Source: JBBPYC01 sp965218765
GTDB lineage: Bacteria > Pseudomonadota > Gammaproteobacteria > Burkholderiales > Burkholderiaceae_C
Reading direction: 5' to 3'
DNA length: 64,000 nucleotides
Assembly (NCBI GenBank): GCA_965218765.1
Contig: CBDCLU010000005.1
Location: 372,001-436,000 of the forward strand
Position numbers and translations under genes: made by a program
The notes under the pieces: model-generated
Database searches by the model: none
What the model saw: only the letters and a program-made list of their open reading frames with translations
Told to the model about the DNA's origin: nothing
Shown here: positions 1 through 8,467 of the stretch, one piece after another
How positions within the stretch are numbered: the first letter of the stretch is position 1
How the letters are laid out: every line of letters begins with the position of its first letter

Positions 1-538
1 CGAACTGGCCCGGTGCCGCACCGACCTCAGCGAGCCAGCGCGGATCGAGCGCGACCATCGCCGCGTCGTAAGCGCCCGAACTGTGGCCCATCAGATAGAC
101 ACGCTTCGGATCGGCTCCGAGCTGCGCCGCATGCGCGAGCGCCCACTGCGCCGCACGCGCGCTGTCCTCGACGAACACTGGGTAATGAAACGCGGGTGAC
201 AGCCGGTAGTCGGGCAGCACCACGACGGCGCCGCGCGCGGCCAGCGCTTCGGCGACGAACGAGAAGTCGGCGCGGTCGCCGTGGCTCCAGGTGCCGCCGT
301 AGAAGAACACGACCAGCGGGCGCGCGCCGGGCGCAGGCGCGGTGGTGGCCAGCGGCTGATAAACGTCGAGCTGCTGGCGCGGCGCAGGCCCGTAGACGAT
401 GCCCGACTGCAGCCGGTACGAGTCGTGCGGCACCACGCTGTCGAGCAGCTCGATCGGTGCGCAGCCGGCCAAGGTGATTGCGATTGCAGCTGGCCCCAGC
501 AGCCAGCTGCGGCGCCGCCAAATTCCTGGTTTTTGCAT
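1..538 (-). CDS. Alpha/beta-hydrolase lipoprotein (carboxylesterase-like), 3' end outside window
   Basis: Partial gene; the C-terminus lies beyond base 1. It starts with a basic stretch (WRRRSWLL), a hydrophobic segment and a lipobox ending LAGC near residue 22, so it is predicted to be a lipid-anchored envelope protein. The body reads as an alpha/beta-hydrolase: an oxyanion-type FYGGTW motif near residue 65, then VVLPDYRLSP, then the nucleophile elbow GHSSG near residue 140. The Asp and His of the triad would be beyond the edge. The pattern fits the BD-FAE/esterase-lipase group; the substrate is unknown. It lies 58 bp downstream of the pgk stop on the same strand. Start chosen at the ATG preceding the signal peptide. 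Confidence 0.8.
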   Translation of the reverse strand, partial: MQKPGIWRRRSWLLGPAAIAITLAGCAPIELLDSVVPHDSYRLQSGIVYGPAPRQQLDVYQPLATTAPAPGARPLVVFFYGGTWSHGDRADFSFVAEALAARGAVVVLPDYRLSPAFHYPVFVEDSARAAQWALAHAAQLGADPKRVYLMGHSSGAYDAAMVALDPRWLAEVGAAPGQF

Positions 539-596
539 CAAATTCGGCTCTGGCGCAGGTGCAGCCTGGGCCCACAGCTATCGTTATAGAAGCAAA

Positions 597-1799
597 TCAG
601 GCGGCCCGCGCTGCCGCCCGCTGCTGCAGGATATGAAACGCAGGCAGCTCCTTGCCTTCGAGCACTTCGAGGAACGCGCCGCCGCCGGTCGAGATGTAAC
701 CGATCCTGTCTTCAATGCCGTACTTGGCGATCGCGGCCAGCGTGTCGCCGCCGCCTGCGATGCTGAACGCGGCCGAATCGGCGATCGCGCGGGCCACCAC
801 TTCGGTGCCGTGCGCGAACGCGTCGAACTCGAACACGCCGACCGGCCCGTTCCAGACGATCGTGCCGGCCGACTTGAGCTGCCCGGCGAGCCGCGCCGCG
901 GTGTCCGGGCCGATGTCGAGGATCAGGTCGTCATCGGCGACGTCGGCGACCGGCTTGATCGTCGCAGCCGCATCGGCGCCGAAGCTTTTCGCGCAGACCA
1001 CGTCGGTCGGGATCGGCACCTGCGAGCCGCGCCGTTTCATCGCCGCGATCACGGCGCGCGCCTGCTCCACCAGGTCCGGTTCGGCCAATGACTTGCCGAT
1101 CGGCAACCCCTCTGCCAACAAAAACGTGTTGGCGATGCCGCCGCCGACGATCAGGCCGTCTACCTTGTCGGCCAGGCTTTGCAGAATCGTGAGCTTGGTG
1201 CTGACCTTGGAGCCGGCCACGATCGCGACCAACGGGCGCTTCGGGTCGGCCAGCGCCTGGGTGATCGCATCGATTTCGGCCGACAGCAGCGGCCCGGCGC
1301 ATGCGATTTTTGCGAACTGCGCAATGCCGTAAGTCGTGCCTTCGGCGCGGTGCGCGGTGCCGAACGCGTCGTTCACGTAGATGTCGCAGAGCGCGGCCAT
1401 CTTTCTGGCCAGCGCTTCGTCGTTCTTCTTCTCGCCCTTGTTGACGCGGCAGTTTTCGAGCAGCACCAGCTCGCCCGGCGCGACGTCGACGCCGTCGACC
1501 CAGTCGGCCTTGAGCGGCACCTCGCGGCCGAGCAGCTCAGCCAGCCGCCCAGCGATCGGCGCGAGCGAATCGGTCGGCTTGAACTCGCCTTCCTTCGGCC
1601 GCCCGAGGTGCGACGTCACCATCACCGCCGCACCGGCTTGCAATGCCATCTCGATGCACGGCAATGAGGCACGAATCCGAGTGTCGTCGGTGATGCGGCC
1701 GGCGTCGTCCTGCGGCACATTCAGATCGGCGCGGATGAAGACGCGCTGCCCATTGGCCTTGCCCTGGGCGCAGAGGTCGGAAAAGCGAAGGATGTTCAT
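597..1799 (-). CDS. pgk: Phosphoglycerate kinase
   Basis: Glycolytic enzyme, 400 aa, the normal bacterial length; interconverts 1,3-bisphosphoglycerate + ADP and 3-phosphoglycerate + ATP in the cytosol. Family motifs are clear: RADLNVP near the N-terminus, TSHLGRPKEG, the hinge-region VAGSKVSTKL, and the C-terminal glycine-rich nucleotide segment SIAGGGDTLAAI with STGGGAFLE. The start ATG is followed by NILRFSDL. It is divergent from the NCS1 permease gene; the ~105 bp between them must hold both promoters. Nothing unusual. Confidence 0.97.
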   Translation of the reverse strand: MNILRFSDLCAQGKANGQRVFIRADLNVPQDDAGRITDDTRIRASLPCIEMALQAGAAVMVTSHLGRPKEGEFKPTDSLAPIAGRLAELLGREVPLKADWVDGVDVAPGELVLLENCRVNKGEKKNDEALARKMAALCDIYVNDAFGTAHRAEGTTYGIAQFAKIACAGPLLSAEIDAITQALADPKRPLVAIVAGSKVSTKLTILQSLADKVDGLIVGGGIANTFLLAEGLPIGKSLAEPDLVEQARAVIAAMKRRGSQVPIPTDVVCAKSFGADAAATIKPVADVADDDLILDIGPDTAARLAGQLKSAGTIVWNGPVGVFEFDAFAHGTEVVARAIADSAAFSIAGGGDTLAAIAKYGIEDRIGYISTGGGAFLEVLEGKELPAFHILQQRAAARAA

Positions 1800-1905
1800 G
1801 GCCGGCCATTATGTTGCAAGCGCCCGACACGGCCGTTGCCGGTCGCACCGCTTCGGTGCACAGTCAAAAGCCGATTCAGGCCCCTTGACTTCTCGAAAGC
1901 TCGCC

Positions 1906-3366
1906 GTGGACATCCGCAACCCCTCCCCCGGCCTCTACAACGAAGACCTGGCGCCGGCCAAGGAACGCCACTGGGGTGCGTTCAGCATCTTCAATGTCTG
2001 GACGTCGGATGTGCACAGCCTCTGGGGCTACTACCTCGCCGCGAGCCTGTTCCTGCTGTGCGGAAGCTTTCTGAACTTCGTGATTGCGATCGGCCTGAGT
2101 TCGCTCGTGATCTTCCTGCTGATGAACCTGATCGGCTTTGCGGGCGAGAAGACCGGTGTGCCGTATCCGGTGCTTGCGCGCGCATCGTTCGGCATCTGGG
2201 GCGCAAACCTCGCGGCGCTGGTGCGCGCGGTGGTCGCGTGCTTCTGGTACGGCGCGCAGACGGCGGCGGCATCCGGCGCGCTGGTGGCCTTGCTGATCCG
2301 CAACGACACGGCGCTGCAGTTCCATCAGACGAATCACTGGTTCGGTCACTCGGGACTCGACGTGATCTGCTATGTCGTGATCTGGGCGCTGCAGCTGCTG
2401 ATCATCCAGCGCGGCATGGAGACCGTGCGCAAGTTTCAGGACTGGGCCGGCCCCGCGGTCTGGGTTGCGATGCTGATCCTCGCAGTCGGCCTGTGCGTGA
2501 AGGCCGGCGGCTTCTCGTTCACGCACGACATCCCGATGGACGTGCTGCTCGCCAAGACCAAGGACGCCGGCGTGAACGGCCAGCCGGGCTCGTTCTGGGC
2601 GCTGATGGCGGTCGGCGCGACCTGGATCACCTACTTCGCGGCGCTCTACCTGAACTTCTGCGACTTCTCGCGCTACGCGAAGAACAAGGATGCGGTGCGG
2701 GTCGGCAACCTCTGGGGTCTGCCGGTGAACCTGATCGCGTTCTCGCTGGTGGCGGGCGTCACCACCCTGGCCGCGTTCAAGGTGTATGGCGAAGTGCTGC
2801 TGCACCCCGAGCAGATTTCGGCCAAGTTCGACAGTTGGGTGCTCGCGCTGATCGCAGCGCTCACGTTCGCGGTCGCCACGCTCGGCATCAACGTGGTCGC
2901 GAACTTCGTGTCAGCCGCGTTCGACATCTCGAACGTGTTCCCGCGCGCGATCAACTTCAAGCGCGGCGGCTACATCGCGGCACTGATCGCGCTGGTGCTC
3001 TATCCGTTCGCGCCCTGGGAAGGCGACGCCGCGCATTTCGTGAACGGCATCGGCGCGACGATGGGGCCGCTCTTGGGCATCATCCTGGTCGATTTCTATC
3101 TGGTCGCCAAGGGCAGGCTCAACATCCCCGCGCTCTATCAGGAGCACGGCGAATACCGCTACCAGGGCGGCTGGAACGTCAACGCGCTGGTGGCATTCGC
3201 GGTCGGCTCGCTGTTTTCCACCGTGCTGCCGAACTTCACGACGCTGTTGCCGCCCTGGTGGGGCACCTACGGCTGGTTCTTCGGCGTCGCGATCGGCGGC
3301 GGGGTGTATTGGCTGATGACGTTGGCGCGGCCGCGCACGGTGCCGGTCGTGCGGAGCGCGGCCTGA
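1906..3366 (+). CDS. NCS1-family nucleobase/hydantoin:cation symporter
   Basis: About 486 aa with roughly 12 hydrophobic segments. The N-terminal region with NEDLAPAKERHWG, then NVWTSDVHSLWGYY, and later GVPYPVLARASFG and WYGAQTAA, is typical of nucleobase:cation symporter-1 proteins (uracil/allantoin/hydantoin permeases such as PucI and Mhp1). It should carry a nucleobase-like substrate with Na+ or H+ into the cell; which one cannot be told, because no catabolic genes are adjacent. Start is uncertain: GTG at 1906 is used because it places the conserved N-terminus (DIRNPSPGLYN) at the front; TTG at 1885 and ATG at 1798 are in-frame alternatives. Divergent from pgk. Confidence 0.85.
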   Translation: MDIRNPSPGLYNEDLAPAKERHWGAFSIFNVWTSDVHSLWGYYLAASLFLLCGSFLNFVIAIGLSSLVIFLLMNLIGFAGEKTGVPYPVLARASFGIWGANLAALVRAVVACFWYGAQTAAASGALVALLIRNDTALQFHQTNHWFGHSGLDVICYVVIWALQLLIIQRGMETVRKFQDWAGPAVWVAMLILAVGLCVKAGGFSFTHDIPMDVLLAKTKDAGVNGQPGSFWALMAVGATWITYFAALYLNFCDFSRYAKNKDAVRVGNLWGLPVNLIAFSLVAGVTTLAAFKVYGEVLLHPEQISAKFDSWVLALIAALTFAVATLGINVVANFVSAAFDISNVFPRAINFKRGGYIAALIALVLYPFAPWEGDAAHFVNGIGATMGPLLGIILVDFYLVAKGRLNIPALYQEHGEYRYQGGWNVNALVAFAVGSLFSTVLPNFTTLLPPWWGTYGWFFGVAIGGGVYWLMTLARPRTVPVVRSAA

Positions 3367-3500
3367 TGCAGCAGCCCGAACAAGACCGCCAGCCACGCCA
3401 TCACTACGTTTTTTGTAGCTGGAGGCGCAGACTGCACCAGCGCATCAGGCTGAAAAAGCTTATACGTTCTCGGTCGCAGTTGCTCCGGCAGCCGGCAAAC

Positions 3501-3857
3501 TTACCAATCGAGACCAACATGCAGCGGCAGGTAGACCGCCAGCCCCACCACGATCGTCGCCAGCACGTTGCGCTTCCAGAAATACGCGGCGATGCCGGCC
3601 GCAGCGGCGAACAGGCGCGCGTCGCGCCACGTGTCGATCAATGTGCCGTCGGCCAGCACGATCTCGGGAATCACGACCGCCGAAAGCGCCGCGATCGGCG
3701 CGTACTGCAGGCCGCGCTGTGCCCAGTGCGGCAGGCGCCAGGGCCGGTCCAGGATGAAGAAAAAACAGCGCGCGATCACCGTGATGCAGGCCATGCCGAC
3801 GATCACGCCGAGCGTCCAGCCGTCGGTCGCGCCGAATGCGAACGGGCCGCTGTTCAA
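3501..3857 (-). CDS. azlD: AzlD-family branched-chain amino acid transport protein
   Basis: 118 aa with about three to four hydrophobic segments; AzlD subunits are usually ~100-110 aa and pair with AzlC to export branched-chain amino acids. Recognisable signatures are TVIARCFFFIL and RGLQYAPIAALSAVVIPEI. The only plausible start is TTG, overlapping the azlC stop (TTGA), so the two genes are translationally coupled. The preceding 134 bp (3367-3500), between the NCS1 permease and this convergent gene, hold no gene, only a small CTAC/GTAG hairpin at 3404-3418. Confidence 0.85.
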   Translation of the reverse strand: MNSGPFAFGATDGWTLGVIVGMACITVIARCFFFILDRPWRLPHWAQRGLQYAPIAALSAVVIPEIVLADGTLIDTWRDARLFAAAAGIAAYFWKRNVLATIVVGLAVYLPLHVGLDW

Positions 3858-4588
3858 ACAGCGCTCTCCGCAGCGTTCGGCCAACGCCGTTCCAGCCCGA
3901 GGCAGAGCAGCACGGCGGCTGCGATCGCGACCACGATGTTGAGCTTGAACGGCAGCGCCCAGGCCGCCACCGCCGCGATGCCGCCGACCGCGGCCGCGAC
4001 GACGCGCAGCCGTGTGGACGCGAGCGAACACAGGATGCCGAGCAACGTCAGGATGCCCGCGAAGCCGAGGCCCCAGCGGGTCGGCACTTGATTGGCGGCG
4101 ACGATGCCTGCGAGGCTCGCCAGTATCCAGGCCGCCCACAGCAGGCCGCAGTTGCCCGCGAGATAAGCGTCCTGCGCGCGCTGGCCGGCCGGCTCCGCGG
4201 CCGGCGCGGGAAACGCCTCGACCAGCGCGACATAGCTGAGGTCCGCGGTCAGATAGCCGCTGACCAGGCGCTGCCAGCGCGGCAGGTGCATCAGGTACAG
4301 GCGCAGGTGCAGGCTGAACACGACGAAACGCAGGTTCACGCAGAAGCTGGTCGCCAGAACCACCCAGGCCGGCGCGCCCGCGGCCAGGAGCGGGATTGCC
4401 GCGAGCTGCGAACTGCCAGCGAACACCAGCAAGGTCATCGAAGTCGATTCGAGCACGCTCAGGCCCGACTGCACCATCGCCACGCCGGTCATCAGCCCCC
4501 AGGCCGCGATGCCGGGCACCTGGCTCCAGGCGTCGTCGACGCCGTGCCGAAACTCGGGATGGCGATAACGTGAGCGGGCGAAAATCAT
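3854..4588 (-). CDS. azlC: AzlC-family branched-chain amino acid permease
   Basis: 244 aa membrane protein, large subunit of the AzlCD exporter. The AzlC hallmarks are present: PGIAAWGLMTGVAM in the first membrane segment, FAGSSQLAAI, and NLRFVVFSLHLR near residue 85-100. About seven hydrophobic segments. Starts at ATG (MIFARSRYRHPEF), 34 bp after the fmt stop on the same strand, so it may be transcribed with fmt. Overlaps azlD by 4 bp (TTGA). Exports branched-chain amino acids in characterised systems; substrate here is by homology. Confidence 0.88.
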   Translation of the reverse strand: MIFARSRYRHPEFRHGVDDAWSQVPGIAAWGLMTGVAMVQSGLSVLESTSMTLLVFAGSSQLAAIPLLAAGAPAWVVLATSFCVNLRFVVFSLHLRLYLMHLPRWQRLVSGYLTADLSYVALVEAFPAPAAEPAGQRAQDAYLAGNCGLLWAAWILASLAGIVAANQVPTRWGLGFAGILTLLGILCSLASTRLRVVAAAVGGIAAVAAWALPFKLNIVVAIAAAVLLCLGLERRWPNAAESAV

Positions 4589-4622
4589 CCGAGAAGACGA
4601 CGGATGGGCCGCGCGCCAGCCG

Positions 4623-5618
4623 TCAGAGCGGCGCCGGCGACGCCAGCACTGCGCCGGGCACGACCGGCACGCCACGCAGAAAGTCGGCTGCGGACAGCCG
4701 CTTGCTGCCCGCGCGCTGCAGTTCGGTGATGCACAGCACGCTCGGCTCGCCATCCGCCGCACCGCCGCATGCAACGCGGATGCCGGATACACCGGCGAGC
4801 AACACCGTCCCCGGCGCCGTGCCGGGCAGCGCGCCCCGTGGCTCGACCCGGGCGCGCCACAGCTTGAGCGGTACGTCGCCCAGTTGCGTGGAGACGCCCG
4901 GCTGCGGGTGGAATGCGCGGATGCGGCGCTCGATCTGCGTCGCGTTCAGTGCTGCCCAGTCCAGCGCCGCATCGCGCTTGCCGATCTTGGCCGCGTAGCT
5001 GATGCCGGCCGGTGGCTGCGGCTTGGCCGACAGCGCGCCAGCTTCAGCAACGGCCAACGCACGCACGATCAGCGCACCGCCAAGCGCAGCCAGCCGGTCG
5101 TGCAGACTGCCGGCGGTGTCATCGGCTGCAATCGACACGGCCTGCTCGAGCAGCACGTCGCCGGTATCCAGGCCCGCATCCATCTGCATGATGCCGATGC
5201 CGGTCTCGGCGTCGCCAGCCTCGATCGCACGCTGGATCGGCGCGGCGCCGCGCCAGCGTGGCAGCAGCGACGCATGGATGTTCAGGCAGCCGCGCACGGG
5301 CAGGTTGAGCACCTGCTGCGGCAGGATCAGGCCGTAGGCAGCCACGATCATCGCGTCGGCACCAGCCAGCGCGATGGCCTCGGTCGCCGCCGCGGCGTCT
5401 TCGGCGAAGCGGCCGTCCAGCTTCAGCCCGCGCGGCTGCACGAGCGGCAGGCCGTGCTGCAGCGCGAACTGCTTGACGGCGGACGGCTGCAGCTTCCACC
5501 CGCGGCCGGCCGCGCGGTCCGGCTGCGTCAGCACCAGCGCAATGTCATGGCCGGCTGCCTGCAATGCGGCAAGCGCCACGCGCGCGAATTCCGGCGTGCC
5601 GGCAAAGATCAGCCGCAT
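4623..5618 (-). CDS. fmt: Methionyl-tRNA formyltransferase
   Basis: 331 aa, cytosolic; transfers the formyl group of 10-formyl-THF to Met-tRNAfMet for initiation. N-terminal MRLIFAGTPEFA and the catalytic region with NIHASLLPRWRGAAPI are diagnostic, followed by GDAETGIGIMQM and DTGDVL. The C-terminal half is the tRNA-binding OB-like domain (AAKIGKRDAALDW). Usual length. Sits in the familiar fmt-def neighbourhood, separated from def by one small lipoprotein gene on the same strand. Confidence 0.97.
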   Translation of the reverse strand: MRLIFAGTPEFARVALAALQAAGHDIALVLTQPDRAAGRGWKLQPSAVKQFALQHGLPLVQPRGLKLDGRFAEDAAAATEAIALAGADAMIVAAYGLILPQQVLNLPVRGCLNIHASLLPRWRGAAPIQRAIEAGDAETGIGIMQMDAGLDTGDVLLEQAVSIAADDTAGSLHDRLAALGGALIVRALAVAEAGALSAKPQPPAGISYAAKIGKRDAALDWAALNATQIERRIRAFHPQPGVSTQLGDVPLKLWRARVEPRGALPGTAPGTVLLAGVSGIRVACGGAADGEPSVLCITELQRAGSKRLSAADFLRGVPVVPGAVLASPAPL

Positions 5619-5654
5619 GCAGCGGACGCGCGCATGCGCAGATTGGCGCGCGGA

Positions 5655-6167
5655 TCAGGGCAGCCCGGAGCCATCGGTGTCGCCCGGCGCATCTTCGTAC
5701 TGCGTGCCAGAGTAAGCCTGCCCGACCACGCCCGCCGGATCGAGAAAGACCCAGAAGTACTTGTCGATCAGCCCCTGGCGCCAGCGGTACTGCCAGATGT
5801 CGCCCTGCCAGCTCCAGACATGGTCGATGCGGCCCGGCGGGCCGAACTCGCGTTCGATGTCGGCGCGGGTCCAGCGGCCCGGCTCGATGCGCGCGAAGTG
5901 CGCCTCGTCCATCACCTGCTCGGCCTTCAGCACGCGACCGGCGGCATCCAGATCGACCATCGTCACGTACTGGCCTTGCGGCTGCTGCGAATACTGCAGC
6001 CGCTCGCCGCCACCGGCCAGCGGCACGACTGCCGTAGGCCGGCCCATCGCCGCGACGACCTGTGCGCGCGGCGTGCCGGCTCGCGGCTGGAACAAAGGAT
6101 TGGTGACGCAGCCGGCCAGCAGCGCCGCCGCAAGACCCACGAGCAGCAGACTCTTCGTTGCTTGCAT
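5655..6167 (-). CDS. Small lipoprotein, SmpA/BamE-like fold suspected
   Basis: 170 aa with a lipoprotein signal (LLLVGLAAALLAGC). The mature part has GTPRAQVVAAMGRPTAV and, later, WTRADIEREFGPPGRI, two short repeats of the kind seen in SmpA/OmlA-BamE-like lipoproteins (a helix, then G-x-P), plus aromatic strands WQYRWRQGLIDKYFWVF. Function unknown. ATG at 6167 is favoured over the upstream ATG at 6185 because GGAG lies 7 nt before it. It sits between def and fmt on the same strand (37 bp to fmt, 40 bp from def), so probably co-transcribed. Confidence 0.75.
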   Translation of the reverse strand: MQATKSLLLVGLAAALLAGCVTNPLFQPRAGTPRAQVVAAMGRPTAVVPLAGGGERLQYSQQPQGQYVTMVDLDAAGRVLKAEQVMDEAHFARIEPGRWTRADIEREFGPPGRIDHVWSWQGDIWQYRWRQGLIDKYFWVFLDPAGVVGQAYSGTQYEDAPGDTDGSGLP

Positions 6168-6207
6168 GTCAGGGCTCCAGGTCATGCAGAGCAGACGAGG
6201 ATCAGCG

Positions 6208-6723
6208 TCATACCTTTTCCGCCTCGCGCCGTGCTTTCACGAGTTTGGATTTGATGCGGTTGCGCTTGAGGGGCGACAGATACTCGACGAACACCTTGCC
6301 GAGCAGATGGTCCATCTCGTGCTGGATGCACACCGCAAGCAGGCCGTCCGCTGCCAAGGTGCGCTCCATGCCTTCGCCGTCCAGCGCGCGCACCCGGATC
6401 GATGTGGCGCGCTCGACGCCGTCGTAGAAGCCCGGCACCGAAAGGCAGCCTTCTTCGTTGATCGTTTTCTCGTCGCTGGCCCAGACGATTTCCGGGTTGA
6501 TCAGCACCAGCGGCTGGTCGCGCGACTCGGACACGTCGATCACGACGAGGCGCTCGTGCACATCCACCTGCGTGGCAGCCAGACCGATGCCCTTGGCGTC
6601 GTACATCGTCTCCAGCAGGTCCGCGATCAGGTTGCGCGCGCGCATATCGACCGGCGTGCCGAACGCACGCGCCACGGTATGCAGACGGGGATCGGGAAAC
6701 TGGAGGATCGGAAGCAGGGCCAT
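6208..6723 (-). CDS. def: Peptide deformylase
   Basis: 171 aa; removes the N-formyl group from nascent proteins, the partner reaction to Fmt. All three catalytic motifs are seen: GIGLAATQ (residues 45-52), EGCLSVPG (metal ligand Cys93) and QHEMDHLLG (His135, Glu136, His139). Length and motif spacing are standard. The start MALLPILQFPDPRL is the family N-terminus; upstream in-frame ATGs would add an unconserved extension. Divergent from the LysM gene. Confidence 0.97.
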   Translation of the reverse strand: MALLPILQFPDPRLHTVARAFGTPVDMRARNLIADLLETMYDAKGIGLAATQVDVHERLVVIDVSESRDQPLVLINPEIVWASDEKTINEEGCLSVPGFYDGVERATSIRVRALDGEGMERTLAADGLLAVCIQHEMDHLLGKVFVEYLSPLKRNRIKSKLVKARREAEKV

Positions 6724-6974
6724 GGTGAAAGCGACGAGGCAGGAGCGCGGCAGGCGCGACGAGAGCTGCATTTTCGCCATTTTTCGCACGCTGCAGCGTC
6801 GCTGCAGCGCCATTCCCGCAGGCCTGAGTGCGGTGGCGCCAGCAGAATCGCCGCAGTTTTCCTTGTCAAGCAACTGGGTGGCCACTGGAATCGGCGCACG
6901 CCGCAGCCTTAAGAGCGGCTGCGCGGCCGATCGGGTCGCCACCGCTACCGGCCGCTGGCCGACGGGAGTGTTCG

Positions 6975-8243
6975 ATGCGACAGTCTGACGATCGGCCGAT
7001 GCACGGCAAACGCGGCGCGGCAACCATCCGCAGGCAGCCCGATGCGGCGCTGAAGCTGCTGGCCGGCGCGCTGCTTTGTCTGGGCGCTGCCGCCGGTGCA
7101 CAGAACCTGCCGGTCACGCCGGCGCAGCGGGCGGCGGCCGAGCAGGCCGCCAGCAGCGGCGTGCTGCTCAGTGATCTGAAGTCCGACGCGCCTGAGTTCT
7201 ACACCGTGCGCCGCGGCGACACGCTCTGGGACATCTCCAAGCTGTTTCTGACCAGCCCGTGGCGCTGGCCGCAGCTGTGGGGCATGAACATGGCGCAGGT
7301 GCGCAATCCGCACCTGATCTACCCGGGCCAGGAGCTGATGCTCGAAAAAGCCGACGGCCGCGCACGGCTGCGCTTCGGCGGGCCGGTGCTGCGCGGCGGG
7401 CCGGCACGCGACGACGTGCCGGTCGTGCGCATTTCCCCAACCCTGCGCTACGACGCGCTCGGCAACGATGCATTGCCGATGCTCAAGGCGCACCTGATCG
7501 AACCATTCCTGGCGGAGCCGCTCGTCGTCGACGAAGCGACGTTCAACCTCGCGCCGCGGCTGGTCGCCGCGCAGGACCAGCGGGTGTTGCTGGCTCGCGG
7601 CGACCGGGCTTATGCACGCAGCAGCGGCGAGCTGCTGCCGCTGTCGGTCGAGCCCGGCCAGCCGCGCGACTGGCGGATGTTCCGGCAGGCAACGCCGCTG
7701 AAGGACCCGGGCACCGGCGAGATCCTCGGCTTCGAAGCGCACTACCTAGGCCGCGGCCGGCTGGTGCGTGGCGAAGGCACGATCGATTCGGTGGTGGTGG
7801 ACGAGCGGACGCGCACCGACATCGTGCCCGCAACGGTCGACATCGTGGCTGCGAAGGAAGAGATGCGCATCGGCGACCGACTGCTGCCGGAGCCGCCGAA
7901 GCAGCTGGTGAACTACGTGCCGCATGCGCCGCTGCTGCCGCTCGAAGGCGGCCGGATCGTGTCGGTCTACGGCAGCGCGGTCGTCAACGCGGCGCAAAAC
8001 CAGGTGGTCACGATCAACAAGGGTCTGCTCGACGGTATCGAAAGCGGCCACGTGCTCGCGATTTTGAGCAACGGCGGCATGGTGCCCGACAAGACGCTCA
8101 CCTCGCGCCCGCTGATGCGGCTGCCGGACGAACGCAACGGCCTGCTGATGGTGTTCCGGCCGTTCGAGCGGGTGTCGTATGCGTTGATCGTGCAGACGGT
8201 GTCCGGCGTAAAGGTCGGGGATCGGATCGCAAATCCGAACTAG
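6975..8243 (+). CDS. LysM-domain envelope protein
   Basis: 422 aa. A hydrophobic segment at residues ~29-44 (LLAGALLCLGAAAGAQ) serves as a signal peptide. One LysM peptidoglycan-binding domain follows (YTVRRGDTLWDISKLF ... WPQLWGMN ... NPHLIYPGQELML, about residues 75-125). The remaining ~300 residues have no domain I recognise. The gene just upstream of dprA in many betaproteobacteria encodes this kind of protein. Start ATG has GGGAG 6 nt upstream. The stop codon touches the first copy of a repeat that recurs inverted after dprA. Confidence 0.9.
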   Translation: MRQSDDRPMHGKRGAATIRRQPDAALKLLAGALLCLGAAAGAQNLPVTPAQRAAAEQAASSGVLLSDLKSDAPEFYTVRRGDTLWDISKLFLTSPWRWPQLWGMNMAQVRNPHLIYPGQELMLEKADGRARLRFGGPVLRGGPARDDVPVVRISPTLRYDALGNDALPMLKAHLIEPFLAEPLVVDEATFNLAPRLVAAQDQRVLLARGDRAYARSSGELLPLSVEPGQPRDWRMFRQATPLKDPGTGEILGFEAHYLGRGRLVRGEGTIDSVVVDERTRTDIVPATVDIVAAKEEMRIGDRLLPEPPKQLVNYVPHAPLLPLEGGRIVSVYGSAVVNAAQNQVVTINKGLLDGIESGHVLAILSNGGMVPDKTLTSRPLMRLPDERNGLLMVFRPFERVSYALIVQTVSGVKVGDRIANPN

Positions 8244-8332
8244 AGCACTCCTCCAGCTTTCGCTTCCTTCGGTCGGCTCACGGCTACCCCCCCCCGCCGG
8301 CGGCGGCGCCTGCGGCCCGGCAAAGCCGGCTC
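8243..8332 (-). repeat. Extragenic GC-rich repeat, copy A
   Basis: About 90 bp beginning at the last base of the LysM gene stop codon. Its reverse complement matches the segment 9717-9811: both have GAGCCGGCTTTGCCGGGCC at one end (hairpin CCGGC-TTT-GCCGG), then GCAGGCGCCGCC, a G-run, a variable middle, and GGAAGCGAA(A/G)GCTGG at the other end. It fills most of the 224-bp gap before dprA. The structure suggests a role in transcript termination or mRNA stability; this is inference. Confidence 0.8.
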
Positions 8333-8467
8333 TGCAGCCCCTGTAGGAATTGGGACGGTCGACCTTGTCAGGTCGCGCGCGGCGGGTTGGCGCGACCGAA
8401 AACCGAAAGTGGAATGTGCCCAATGTTTGATGGCCGTACGTGAAGCGCTCGCGGACAATGACGCCCC

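Noticed and set aside
27..575. 182-aa minus-strand frame at the left edge
   Set aside because: Arg/Ala-rich out-of-frame translation of the lipoprotein esterase gene; the other minus-strand frame has the signal peptide and GHSSG motif.
1836..4091. 751-aa plus-strand frame across the NCS1 permease and azl genes
   Set aside because: Arg-rich shadow typical of high-GC DNA; spans several real genes on both strands without any domain.
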